Part shown: positions 50,761-60,355 of the stretch, in pieces
Position numbering within the stretch: position 1 is the first letter of the stretch
How the letters are laid out: every line of letters starts with the position of its first letter
Assembly (NCBI GenBank): GCA_905221605.1
Contig: CAJNDS010002777.1
Location: 2,501 to 66,500 of the forward strand
Length of the DNA stretch: 64,000 bases
Origin: Symbiodinium natans
Taxonomy: Eukaryota > Sar > Dinophyceae > Suessiales > Symbiodiniaceae
Reading direction: 5' to 3'
The notes under the pieces: generated by a model
Database searches by the model: none
The model's input: only the letters and a program-made list of their open reading frames with translations
Told to the model about the DNA's origin: nothing
Program-made: the position numbers and the translations under genes

Positions 50761-50945
50761 AAACCCTAAACCCTAAACCCTAAACCCTAAACCCTAAACC
50801 CTAAACCCTAAACCCTAAACCCTAAACCCTAACCTAAACCCTAAACCTAAACCCTAAACCCTAAACCCTAAACCCTAAACCCTAAACCCTAAACCCTAAA
50901 CCCTAAACCCTAAACCCTAAACCCTAACCCTAAACCCTCAACCCT
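50745..50945 (+). repeat. CCCTAAA array, about 28 units
   Basis: Perfect heptamers with three CCTAAA/CCCTAA slips, ending 40 bp before the exon at 50985. Confidence 0.95.
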
Positions 50946-50984
50946 CAACCCTCAACCCTAAACCCTAAACCCCGGGGCGGAGAG

Positions 50985-51068
50985 GCTCCGTTGCGGCCCT
51001 GGGGCGCCTTCCCCCTGTCGCAGCTGGAGCCCGACTTCAACTGCAGCTCGCGGCTGTTTCTCTTTGGC
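50985..51068 (+). CDS. Rdx-like gene or next domain, exon APLRPWGAFP
   Basis: It reads APLRPWGAFPLSQLEPDFNC then SSRLFLFG, after AGAG and before G|GCCCGG (GC donor). In phase 0 with 48849. It could be the C-terminal extension of the Rdx-like protein or a new domain. Not recognised. Confidence 0.5.
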
Positions 51069-51299
51069 CCGGGCTTAGGCTTTGTAAGGGTTTAAGGTTT
51101 AGGGTTTAGGGTTTAGGCTTTAGGATTTAGGATTTAGGGTTTAGGGTTCAGGGTTTACGGTTTAGGGTGCAGGGTTTGGAGTTGAATGTACGTTATTCAG
51201 AGGCTTCGTCTCGGATAGTTTGGAGCACTTTCTAATAATCAAGACAAACATGGTGAGTAGAGGCCAAAGCAACGGGGCGAGAGTTCAGATATTTCGGTC

Positions 51300-51390
51300 G
51301 TCTCTTCAGCACGGTAGGGTTTAGGGTTTAGGGTTTAGGGTTTAGGGTTTAGGGTTTAGGGTTTAGGGTTTAGGGTTTAGGGTTTAGGGT
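51300..51390 (+). repeat. TTTAGGG array
   Basis: About 11 pure units in the intron between 51068 and 51601; CCCTAAA/CCCTAAG follow at 51478-51595. Confidence 0.95.
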
Positions 51391-51600
51391 CTAGACAGCA
51401 GCGTGCTCGCTGGGAATGCCAGTTTGCGGGGTGGCGTCAGGCATTCGTAGCAGATACTGCAGCTGGGGGTTGCCGCAACCCTAAGCCCTAAACCCTAAAC
51501 CCTAATTCCTAAGCCCTAAACCCTAAGCCCTAAACCCTAAACCCTAAACCCTAAACCCTAAACCCTTGGCCCTAAATCCTAAACCCTAAACCCGCGCAAG

Positions 51601-51642
51601 GCCAGGAGCGAGATAGACTTTGTCAGACTCGCCCAACACCCG
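51601..51642 (+). CDS. putative exon ARSEIDFVRLAQHP
   Basis: Fourteen codons, phase 0 at both ends, between CGCGCAAG and CCG|GTCAAG. Function unknown. Confidence 0.5.
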
Positions 51643-51689
51643 GTCAAGACCCAAACCCTAAATCCCAACGCGCCAGACAAGCCCCCAGA

Positions 51690-51830
51690 GGCCCCAAACC
51701 CTAAACCCCAAAACCCCAAAACCCCAAACCCCAAACCCCAAACCCCAAACCCCAAACCCCAAACCCCAAACCCCAAACCCCAAACCCCAAACCCCAAACC
51801 CCAAACCCTAAACCCCGAACCCCGAACCCC
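51690..51830 (+). repeat. CCCCAAA array
   Basis: About 16 CCCCAAA units with CCCTAAA at the edges. The GVWGLGF open frame on the - strand is read-through. Confidence 0.95.
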
Positions 51831-51917
51831 AAACCCTAAACCCAAACCCCTAACCCCTAAACCCTAAACCCTAAACCCTAAACCCTAAACCCTAAACCCT
51901 GACCCCCCCAAAGCCAG

Positions 51918-51984
51918 GTGTCACCCTCAGCTCCAAGCTAAAGAGCCGCGCCTGGCCCTCTCTCGACGCAGCGCCTGGACGGAG
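51918..51984 (+). CDS. putative exon CHPQLQAKEPRLALSRRSAW
   Basis: It lies between AAGCCAG and a GA-type edge near GACGGAGACTGAC. Open for 22 codons in this frame. Function unknown. Confidence 0.4.
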
Positions 51985-52216
51985 ACTGACTGAGGAGTTG
52001 GGGTTTAGGTAGGGTTTAGGGTTTAGGGTTTAGGGTTTAGGGTTTAGGGTTTAGGGTTTTAGGGTTTAGGGTTTCGGGTTTAGGGTTTAGGGTTTAGGGC
52101 TTAGGGTGTAGGGTTTAGGGTTTAGGGTTTAGGGCTAAGGGTTTAGGGTTTAGGGTTTAGGGTGAACCCTAAAACCTAACACCTAAACCCTGAACCCTAC
52201 ACCCGAAACCCGCAAG

Positions 52217-52283
52217 GTGATGAAGCGGCTCTGCGCCTCGATGCCCCAGGCGCCCCTGGGTGTCTCCAGCGGCTTTTCCAAGG
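52217..52283 (+). CDS. putative exon VMKRLCASMPQAPLGVSSGF
   Basis: Twenty-two codons plus one base from CCCGCAAG to G|GTTTAGGG, where the TTTAGGG tract supplies the donor. Function unknown. Confidence 0.5.
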
Positions 52284-52499
52284 GTTTAGGGTTTAGGGTT
52301 TAGGGATTAGGGTTTAGGGTTTAGGGTTTAGAATACCCAGATGGCACCAGAGCACGCCTAGTGTTTAGGGTTTGGGGTTTGGGGTTTAGGATTTTTTGGT
52401 TTAGGGTTGAGGGTTTCGGGTTCGGGGTTCAGGGTTTACGGTTTACTGCAACTAGAGTTTAGGGTTTCGGATTTAGGGCTTTCAGGGTTTAGGGTTGAA

Positions 52500-52850
52500 G
52501 GGTTCCTTCAAGATGTTTTGCCACGGAAAGGGGGAGGGCTTCTAACCCTTTAGAAGAACTGAGGCCTTCGGGTGAGAGTCCTACATACAGTACCTCCAGC
52601 TGGTCTCATATGAAACAGGGTTTGTAATTCTGTCCATTTCGGGTACTGGGAATGTACGCCCTGATTCATATAGGCTAACCCCCATCATTACAGTTTGGTG
52701 TAAAACCCCAAGCACAACTACTTAGAATGCTCTTCTGGTGCGCTCTCAATCCCTGGCTCGAGGTGTTAGATCAATGGAAGCCACCAGTGCTTGCGGGGCT
52801 GATTTGCTTGAAGCAGGTTGCATCATGAGCATGCGTGGACAAGGACACCG
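52500..52850. other. unique island without a supported exon
   Basis: Non-repetitive sequence between TTTAGGG and CCCTGAA/CCCTAAA tracts. No motif or splice pair stands out. Confidence 0.35.
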
Positions 52851-53292
52851 AAAACCCTGAACCCTGAACCCCAAACCCTAAACCCCAAACCCCAAACCCT
52901 AAACCCTAAACCCTAAACCCTGAACCCTGAACCCTGAACCCTGAACCCTAAACCCTAAGCCCCAGATGACCTCTTTTTGCCAACACCTTCAGAGACTGCG
53001 GGCTTCAAGCCCCAACCCTTAACAAGCCTAGCTTTGCCTTAAGAGCCCAAAATCTACTTCTTGGTAGGTCGTCATTCAAAATTTTCGTACGTGTAGGTAC
53101 CCTAGAACAGATGTGCAGGCTCCTTGAGGCAACCCTTCAACGCTGCTGGACCTTAAGCCCTAATTTCTAAAGACAAAACCGCTGTAGGGATTCGGGTTTT
53201 GGTTTAGGTTTATGGCTTAGGGTTTAGAGTTTAGGGTTCAGGGTTTAGGGTTTGGGGTTTGGGGTTGAGGGTTTAGGGTTGAACGCTCACAG

Positions 53293-53392
53293 GTCATGGT
53301 GCACGTGGCCGTCCACAACGAGCTGGAGTGGCCCTTGCCATTTGCACAGCTCACAGCCCCGCGGGCTGCAGTTTCAGAAGCTTCTGCGGGGG
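53293..53392 (+). CDS. putative exon VMVHVAVHNELEWPLPFAQ
   Basis: Thirty-three codons plus one base: VMVHVAVHNELEWPLPFAQL then TAPRAAVSEASAG, from GCTCACAG to G|GTAAGG (a strong GT donor). A strand-like VMVHVAV is followed by a polar turn. Its family is not recognised. Note the similar MVHVPW in exon 2246. Confidence 0.55.
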
Positions 53393-53404
53393 GTAAGGGC
53401 TGGG

Positions 53405-53625
53405 TGAGGGGGTTTAGGGGTTTAGGGGTTTAGGGGTTTAGGGGTTTAGGGGTTTATGGGTTTAGGGGTTTAGGGGTTTAGGGGTTTAGGGGTTTAGGGG
53501 TTTAGGGGTTTAGGGGTTTAGGGGTTTAGGGGTTTAGGGGTTTAGGGGTTTAGGGGTTTAGGGGTGTAGGGGTGTAGGGGTGTAGGGGTTTAGGGGTTTA
53601 GGGGTTTAGGGGTTTAGAGGTCTAG
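53405..53625 (+). repeat. TTTAGGGG octamer array, about 27 units
   Basis: Nearly perfect TTTAGGGG with a few TGTAGGGG. It is the opposite orientation of the CCCCTAAA at 33560. Confidence 0.95.
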
Positions 53626-53788
53626 GGTTTCGGGGTTTAGGGGTCTAGGGGTTTAGGGGTTTACGGGTATAGGGTTTTGGGCGTGGTGGAGGATCTCTCA
53701 GGCTTTAAGTGGTTTAAGCTTAAGTGCTTGTGGGGCTTAAAGGTTTCTCTTGGGAGGTCCAAGAGGGTCGAGGGTTTAGGGCTGAGAC

Positions 53789-54013
53789 CCTAAACCCTAA
53801 ACCCTAAACCCTAAACCCTAAACCCTAAACCCTAAACCCTAAACCCTAAACCCTAAACCCTAAACCCTAAACCCTAAACCCTAAACCCTAAACCCTAAAC
53901 CCTAAACCCTAAACCCTAAACCCTAAAAACCTAAACCCTAAACCCTAAACCCTAAACCCTAAACCCTAAACCCTAAACCCTAAACCCTAAACCCTAAACC
54001 CTAAACCCTAAAC
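53789..54013 (+). repeat. CCCTAAA array, about 32 units
   Basis: Perfect heptamers with one AAAAACC slip. Together with the TTTAGGGG block at 53405 it gives a long potential stem inside one intron. Confidence 0.95.
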
Positions 54014-54288
54014 CACTTGCTAGTTCGCATCGGAGCCTTCAATAGCGGAAGCGTTTAGATTTGGAGCGGGGCTTGGAAGGGGGGGGTAGTTGAATAGTCG
54101 AGGGGGGGATTATTCGGTTGTGAGAGCTTTTCTCTTAGGCCTGGCCTAAAGCCTACAGCCTAAAGCCTACAGCCTACACAGCCTACAGCCTAAACCCTAA
54201 ACTCCAAAAAAACCCCAAACCCTCATACTCTAAACCCTAAACTACAGAAGCCCTAAACCCCTAAACCCTAACCCCCCCCCCCCCCCAG

Positions 54289-54346
54289 CGGAATGAATCG
54301 CTGCATCCATCATGGCTTCCATGAGTCGGGGGTCCCCGAGATCCAT
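54289..54346 (+). CDS. putative exon GMNRCIHHGFHESGVPEIH
   Basis: It follows a run of C and CAG (54287-54288). After one base it is open to CATG at a TTTAGGG tract. The His/Cys content is notable. The 3' edge is uncertain. Confidence 0.45.
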
Positions 54347-54544
54347 GGGGTTTAGGGTTTAGGGTTTAGGGGTTCAGGGTTTAGGGTTTAGGGTTCAGGG
54401 TTTAGGGTTCAGGGTTTAGGGTTTAGGGCTTAGGGTTTAGGGTTTAGGGTTTAGGGTTTAGGGTTTAGGGTTTAGGACCTACTGATACGGCTAAGTTTTG
54501 GACTGCCAATGACCAAGGTCAATTGCAATTTCAGAGCCTTAAAG

Positions 54545-54585
54545 GGACGGTGACGGGGTGGGGCCAGGGGGCCTGCGATAAGGAG
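54545..54585 (+). CDS. putative small exon TVTGWGQGACDKE
   Basis: It lies between TTAAAG and GAG|GTAACC (GT donor), in the frame that ends at GAG. Function unknown. Confidence 0.4.
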
Positions 54586-54805
54586 GTAACCCTAAACTCT
54601 AAACCTTCTAAAGCCCAAACCCTAAACCCTAAACCCTGAACCTTAAGGGATCCTAAACCCTGGAGCCTTCTGGGGCTTAACAACACGGTTGATGATGCCG
54701 CTTCGTCAGGAGTCGCACGACTGCTTGAGAGTTGGGGGTAGGGGTCCGGTTAAATCAGGGTTTAGTGCGCAGGGTTTAGGGTTTTGGGTGTGGGGTTTTG
54801 GGAAG

Positions 54806-54860
54806 GACACCCAACGGGCCTTTGAAGCACGGCTTGGGCCACCGGACAGTGTCCAGGGCC
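54806..54860 (+). CDS. putative exon DTQRAFEARLGPPDSVQ
   Basis: It follows GGGAAG. The frame stays open until TGA at 54875-54877; a GT donor at ACA|GTGTCC or CCG|GTGGCG would end it earlier. Function unknown. Confidence 0.4.
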
Positions 54861-54977
54861 GGTGGCGTCTGCATTGATAAGGGGGGGGAAGACTGCGCTG
54901 CAGAAAGTCGCGCAGGTAAAGCCTGAACCCTAAACCCCAAACCCCAAACCCTAAACCCTAAATCCCTCCAGCCGAAG

Positions 54978-55038
54978 GTGCAGGCGGCAGACCACTCCGT
55001 CATCGCCAACGGCGAGTGGGGGCCCTCGCTATTCCGGG
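54978..55038 (+). CDS. putative exon VQAADHSVIANGEWGPSLFR
   Basis: Twenty codons plus one base from GCCGAAG to G|GTCGGG. Balanced composition and good context. Function unknown. Confidence 0.5.
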
Positions 55039-55203
55039 GTCGGGGGCAGGGCCAAAATAAGGTTTTACGGTTTAGGGTTTAGGGTCCCCTAATTTGGGGT
55101 TCCAGGATTGTAGGCAACCGCTGACTGGACCCCGAAACCCTAAACCCTAAACCCCTACGCTCTGAGCTCTAAACCCCTCAGCCCTGAGTGTTTTTTTTTG
55201 TAG

Positions 55204-55237
55204 CGGCGCTTTGACCGCGCCGTACGAATCTTGAGGG
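55204..55237 (+). CDS. putative exon RRFDRAVRILR
   Basis: It has a classic acceptor with a long T run (TTTTTTTTTGTAG) and a donor G|GTTTGA. Eleven codons. A basic amphipathic helix is likely. Function unknown. Confidence 0.45.
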
Positions 55238-55286
55238 GTTTGAGAACCCTGAAGCCCCTGAACACCCGAACTTCACGGCCCTGCAA

Positions 55287-55400
55287 GCCCTAAACCCTAA
55301 ACCCTAAACCCTAAACCCTAAACCCTAAACCCTAAACCCTAAACCCTAAACCCTAAACCCTAAACCCTAAACCCTAAACCCTAAACCCTAAACCCTAAAC
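55287..55400 (+). repeat. CCCTAAA array, 16 units
   Basis: Perfect heptamers, then an irregular region with CCCGAAA and TTTAGGGG pieces to 55660. Confidence 0.95.
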
Positions 55401-55750
55401 GTAGGGGTGTCGGGATGCCACCCGAAACCCGAAACCCTAAGCCCAGAACATTGAAAACCCTGGGGATGTAGGGTTAAAGGGGGTTTAGGGGTTTAGGGTT
55501 CGAGGTTGCGGGCTCAGCCCCAGAGCCCTTCAAAGCCCTAATAAACCCTAACCCTAAACCCGAAACCTTAAACCCTAAACCCTAACCCTAAAACCCACCC
55601 TACGCCCTAAACCTCCTGGGGATGTAGGGTTCAAGGCGTTCAGGGGTTGACAACTTGAGGCTACGGACTCAGCCCAAAAAATCAAGGGATTCAGACTCGT
55701 ACCCTTAAGGTTGTATTCCTAAAGGTTCCCCTTTTACAATACTCCTAATA

Positions 55751-55857
55751 CTAGGATGCCCAGTAGTACCCTCTTTTTGGGGGGTTTAGGTTCCCTTATA
55801 AACCCCTTTAAACAGAAAAGGGCACCCTTTTTAAGCCTAGGCTACTGGGCAACCTAG
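55751..55857. mobile_element. MITE-like element, family B copy 2, with target-site duplication
   Basis: Ends CTAGGATGCCCAGTAG and CTACTGGGCAACCTAG are inverted repeats. It is flanked by the 16 bp direct repeats TACAATACTCCTAATA (55735-55750) and TACAATATTCCTAATA (55859-55874), one mismatch. The flanks further out (ATTCCTAAAGGT / ACCTTTAGGAAT) are themselves inverted repeats, so the element seems nested in another palindromic element. The interior matches 21232-21345. Confidence 0.8.
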
Positions 55858-56099
55858 TTACAATATTCCTAATATGACCCTTACATACCTTTAGGAATCC
55901 TCAAAACGGGACCCCAAAACCTCAGGGCACAGCCTTGAGGCTCCAAGGTAGAACCCCCAGGGTTTAGGGTTTAGGGTTTAGGGTTTGGGGTTTAGGGTTT
56001 AGGGTTTAGGGTTTAGGGTTTAGGGCCCCACCTGGCAGGACAGACAAAGACGGGCACGTGAGCGTTCAGGTGCCTCTCTTCACACCCCTTACGCTGAAG

Positions 56100-56560
56100 G
56101 CCCCCCGGGGGGAGGTAGGGCTCAGGGCTCTTAAGGGTTTGGGGTTCAGGGCTTGAGGGCTTCAGGGTTTTAGGGCTTTAGGGTTCCAGGATTTTAGGGT
56201 TTTAGGGCTTTAGGGCTTTAGGGTCTTAGGGCTTTAGGGCTTTAGGGTTCTAGGGATTTTAGGGCTTTAGGGCTTTAGGGTCCTAGGGATTTTTGGGTTT
56301 TAGGGTTTGAGGGCTGAAGGGCCCGGGGGGCGGGGTTTCCAGTGTGGGGGTTCTGAAGGTCGCAGGGCTTTTTGGGTTTTAGGGTTTTTTTTTTGGGGTT
56401 CTTAGGGTTTTTGAGGTCTTTTAAGGGTTTTAGGGTTTTTAAGGTTTTAGGGTTTTTAGGGTTTTTAGGGTTTTAGGGTTTTAGGGCTTTACGGTTTTAG
56501 GGGTTTAGGGTTTCAGGGTTTCAGTGTTTTAGGGGTTTTGGATATAGGCTTGGGGCTTAG
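56100..56560 (+). repeat. degenerate GGGTTTTA / GGGCTTTA array
   Basis: About 450 bp of irregular TTTTAGGG and CTTTAGGG units with TTTTT expansions. No unique sequence or exon is visible within it. Confidence 0.8.
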
Positions 56561-57275
56561 GTTTGAGGGTTTAATCTTGCTATGGGGCTTCATTGTGAGC
56601 TTAATGAGGGCGGTTCAGTTCGAGCGCGCTGGGGTGTAAGGGCTTCGGTCTAGAACCCTAGACCCTGCACCCTGAACCCTAAACCCTAAACCCTACACCT
56701 TAGAGGGTTTAGGGTTTAGTGCTTAAGGTTTAGAGTTTAGGGTTCCTACAATAGGGTTCCTACTTTTAGCCCTACACCATCGAACCCCACCCCACGAGGA
56801 CACGAAACGCCTGACATCCAACCCGAAACCATAAACCTTAAACCCTAAACCCTAAGCCCTAAACCCTAAACCCTAACCCTAAAACCCTAAACCTTACATC
56901 TGGGCCAGTGCATGGGGTTTGAGGGATTAGGGAGAGTGCGCTAGGGAGAGTGCGCTGAGGGATTCTTCTTATTCCGATTCATGACGTTTGCTTGAAGGTT
57001 TGTTGTAACTGCGAGTACGTTATCCCAACTACGAGCTGCCGTATATCTAACCCAAGTTAGAACTAGTTTGCAAGGTCTGTTGACCTTTAAGTAGTGCTTT
57101 GGGTTTTGGATTTGGAGTCTAACCCTAAACCCTAAACCCTAAACCCCAAACCCCAAACCCCAAACTCTAAACCCTAAACCCTAGACCCTAAACCCTAAAC
57201 CCTAAACCCTAAAGCCCTAAACCCTAGACACTAAACCCTAAACACTCTTTTCAGTATAGTATTAAAACCCGATAG

Positions 57276-57556
57276 TCTTCGTGGGCATTTTTCGTGGGCA
57301 ATGGTCATTTTTCGTGGGCAATGGTCATTTTTCGTGGGAAATGGTCATCTTTCGTGGGCAATGGTCATTTCTTCGTGGGCAATGGTCATTTTTCGTCTTC
57401 GTGGGCAATGGTCATTTTTCGTGGGCAATGGTCATTCTTCGTGGGCAATGGTCATTCTTCGTGGGCAATGGTCATTTTTCGTGGGCAATGGTCATTTTTC
57501 GTGGGCAATGGTCATTTTTCGTGGGCAATGGTCATTTTTCGTGGGCAATGGTCACC
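57276..57556 (+). repeat. minisatellite, about 14 copies of a 20-21 bp unit
   Basis: The unit is TTCGTGGGCAATGGTCATTT. It begins just after AAACCCGATAGTC. Related in sequence and in its left flank to the 14212-14640 minisatellite. Three open frames across it are repeat read-through. Confidence 0.9.
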
Positions 57557-57825
57557 GGGAAATGGTCACTGGCCTTGGGCTTTAGGATTTAGCGGCTATT
57601 GGGGCTTGGGCTTTAGGATTTAGGGCCTAGTTTGGGCCTTGGGCTTTACAGTTTAGGGGTGAGATGTTCGGATGTGGTGGGATTCTTTGGGCGGGTGGGT
57701 GTTGGTCGAGAGACCCAAACCCGAAACCCTAAACTCTAAACCCTAAGCCCTAAACCCTAAACTCTTAAACCCTAAACCCTAAACCCTAAGCCCTAAACCC
57801 TAAACCCTAAACTCCGTATTTTCAG

Positions 57826-57854
57826 GAGGAATCCCAGGGCGCATTTGCAAAAAG
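57826..57854 (+). CDS. putative micro-exon EESQGAFAK
   Basis: Nine codons plus two bases between GTATTTTCAG (a good acceptor) and AG|GTTCCT. CCCTAAA lies upstream. Function unknown. Confidence 0.5.
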
Positions 57855-57951
57855 GTTCCTTACAACCTGTCTGGGAGACGGAGAGACCCTTCGAGCAAGC
57901 CTGCTCTTTCTGTTTGCGCGTGCCTTTTCCTGGCTACGAATCACGCTAAGC

Positions 57952-58045
57952 CCTAAACCCTAAACCCTAAACCCTAAACCCTAAACCCTAAACCCTAAAC
58001 CCTAAACCCTAAACCCTAAACCCTAAACCCCAAGCCCTAAACCCT
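57952..58045 (+). repeat. CCCTAAA array, about 13 units
   Basis: Pure heptamers followed by a unique island (58050-58220) without a supported exon. Confidence 0.95.
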
Positions 58046-58223
58046 TATATGGGCTTCAGGGTTCTCGAATCGAGCGTTCCGAGCCCTATTATTTCCAAGG
58101 GACCTAGGAATCTGGTTGCTAGAGCTCCAGGGACTTGGTACCTCGGTCCCATCGGGTAAGGCCGCAGACTAGCTGCGCCAAATCCGGACCGACTCCGCAG
58201 ACCCCCAGCGTTGCAACATGCTA

Positions 58224-58320
58224 TAGGGTCGGAATAGTTATTATAAGAATATTCCCTTATGGTCCCTTTGCAGTCATACTATAATAGCCCCCAAAACGGT
58301 ATTCTAAGTACACAGGCCCC
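58224..58320. mobile_element. short dispersed element, family D copy 3
   Basis: It reads AGGGTCGGAATAGTTATTATAAGAATATTCCC, then ATGGTCCCTTTGCAG, ACTATAATAGCCCCC and GGTATTCTAAGTACACAGGCCCC. It matches copies at 11761 and 40570 in order and spacing. Confidence 0.65.
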
Positions 58321-58379
58321 TACATTACTCGTAGTTTTCAGCACCCGGGGTGAAGTAGTGCAAGAGGATCAGACTCTTT

Positions 58380-58815
58380 GGTAAGATTGTTGGCTTGGTG
58401 TTTTTTTTCCGATTCCTACGGCATACTATGGCATGGCCGCATGGATATCACGCCCGTGATGTGCATGTTAGTCCACGCGGAGCCCGCGAGGGTAGGACGC
58501 GTTTTGGGATGCGAGAAAGGCCTGCTTGCAGATTGCGTGGTTCCAGAGCAGCATCACAAAACCTCCCGGGACTTCGAATGCAGATAGCACAACCCTCAGA
58601 ACTCATAAGTGCTACTTTTGTTCGAGATGCCAGCGCCCGTCTCGACGCGCGTGCTGTTTTAGGGCTTGTTGCTTCTGATGCCGCTTGTCAGAGCCTTGGG
58701 CGTCGCCATTCCGCCCTCCTGAATGTAAAGCCTGCAAGCGTCTTAATACAAGCACAAGGTATGAGATCTCCACTAGCCAGGTACACGTCATACCCCAATT
58801 TGGACACTAATTGAA
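58380..58815 (+). other. unique island with coding-like frame, unrecognised
   Basis: A frame from about 58395 stays open for 139 codons and its second half reads SELISATFVRDASARLDARA and VLGLVASDAACQSLGRRHSA. There is no repeat content and no clear splice site. It may be a longer exon or a decayed gene. No family recognised. Confidence 0.35.
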
Positions 58816-59300
58816 ATGCTGTATGGTATAAACATAAAGCCTTCAGCCCCTGTGACATACGCTTGAAAGCCCTAGAGCCCGGAGCCCTAAAACCCGAGAA
58901 GCGCTAAAGTCGGTTCAGCGTATATGGCTTTCGGGCGTGAGGGTTCTGGGCTTTATATAGGGGTTTTAGTGTCAGGGTTTTAGGGATCTTGGTGAATGTT
59001 CCCTAGAAGGCAAGGAAGCTTTTGTAAGAAGATGCATGCTGGTAAGTCATGGTGCAACATGTTCATGACGTAAGCGTGCCGAGTAGATCGGCATTTACGG
59101 TGTTTTGCGTACTTCGCATCGCTCCCGCCGGTGTTTTCGTCGCCCTGGCTGGTCACGTTGACGGATGCCTTGCGAACTGAAGCCTTAACCCCTGAACCCG
59201 AAACCCCGAAGCAACCCTGTGTCTCCCTAAGCTCCCTCAACTTCCTAGGTGCTAACCCCATATCATATAGGGTTTAGGGTTTAGGGTTTAGGGTTCAGAG

Positions 59301-59461
59301 GTTTTGGGGGTTTTGGGGTTTTGGGGTTTTGGGGTTTTGGGGTTTTGGGGTTTTTGGGGTTTTGGGGTTTTGGGGTTTTGGGGTTTTGGGGTTTTGGGGT
59401 TTTTTTGGGGTTTTGGGGTTTTGGGGTTTTGGGGTTTTGGGGTTTTGGGGTTTTGGGGTTT
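59301..59461 (+). repeat. TTTTGGGG octamer array, about 19 units
   Basis: Nearly perfect TTTTGGGG (Oxytricha/Euplotes-type telomere unit) inserted after TTTAGGG units. The GFWGFGVLGF and PKTPKPQNP open frames are read-through. Confidence 0.95.
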
Positions 59462-59531
59462 AGGATTTTTTGCATTAGGGGTTCCACGAGCCCCAGCATG
59501 TTTAAGCCCTGAAGCTTCTCCTCCGGCTTAG

Positions 59532-59615
59532 GCCGGGCGCGCCTCTTTGATGGACTTCCAAGAGAGGTTGGTGGAGATTGCCGGGGGCTCACATGAGTCA
59601 ATGGGGGCTTATTGG
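59532..59615 (+). CDS. putative exon AGRASLMDFQERLVEIAGGS
   Basis: Twenty-eight codons (AGRASLMDFQERLVEIAGGS then HESMGAYW) from CCGGCTTAG to TGG|GTAAGA (GT donor), phase 0. It is in phase with the next two exons. A helix MDFQERLVEIAG is evident. Function unknown. Confidence 0.6.
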
Positions 59616-60257
59616 GTAAGAAACTCTAAACCCTAAACCCTAAACCCTAAACCCGAAACCCTAAACCCTAAACCCTAAACCCTAAACCCTAAACCCTAAA
59701 CCCTAAACTCTAAACTCTCTTAACTCCCTTAATCCCCTAGACCCTAACCGTCTACTTCCCGAACCGTCTATATACTTCACCGAAACCCTAAACCTCTAGT
59801 TCACCAAAGCCCTAAACCTTTAGTTCACCAAAATCCCAAAAACACTAAAGCACAAGCACCCTGAAGCGTGCAAAAACCCGAATTTCCTACGGGTTTTGGG
59901 GTTGAGGGTTGAGGGTTGAGGGTGCAGGGTTGAGGCTGAGTACAGTGCATGCAGCATATCATGAGCATTGAAGGAGGGGACAGGCGAACTCCCCCCCCCC
60001 CCCACTTTCAAACAAAAACCTTAAGCCCTCAACCCCACACTTGCTCCTATGTTCCCGGTGTACGGTTCCAAGGGTTGAAGGGTTCAAGGGACCCTAAACC
60101 CGAAGCTCTAAGTCCTAGACTCTAAACCGAGGGCTTAGGGTTCGGGGGTTTGATGCTTTAAGGGCTTTGGGGCACAGAGGGGACGCACGGTTCTCCATCT
60201 GCTTGTTTACTTGTTAGGGTTAAGGGTGTTAGGGTGTTAGGGTTTAGGGTTACGGGT

Positions 60258-60355
60258 TCAGGGGCTATTTGCTCAAGACCTCCCCCAAAAAAGAGTCAAC
60301 ACAATTCTGCCTCATAAGGGCAATGCAGGGATCTTTTGTGGCATTTTTTGCTAAG
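60258..60355. mobile_element. possible element family F, copy 2
   Basis: TTGCTCAAGACCTCCCCC at the left, ATTCTGCCTCATAAGGGCAAT inside, and a right part TGGCATTTTTTGCTAAG. Weak but collinear similarity to 7646-7741. Confidence 0.35.

Noticed and set aside
57281-57623. Three overlapping open frames with FRGQWSFFVGNGH-type repeats
   Set aside because: All frames of a 20-21 bp minisatellite are open; not protein evidence.
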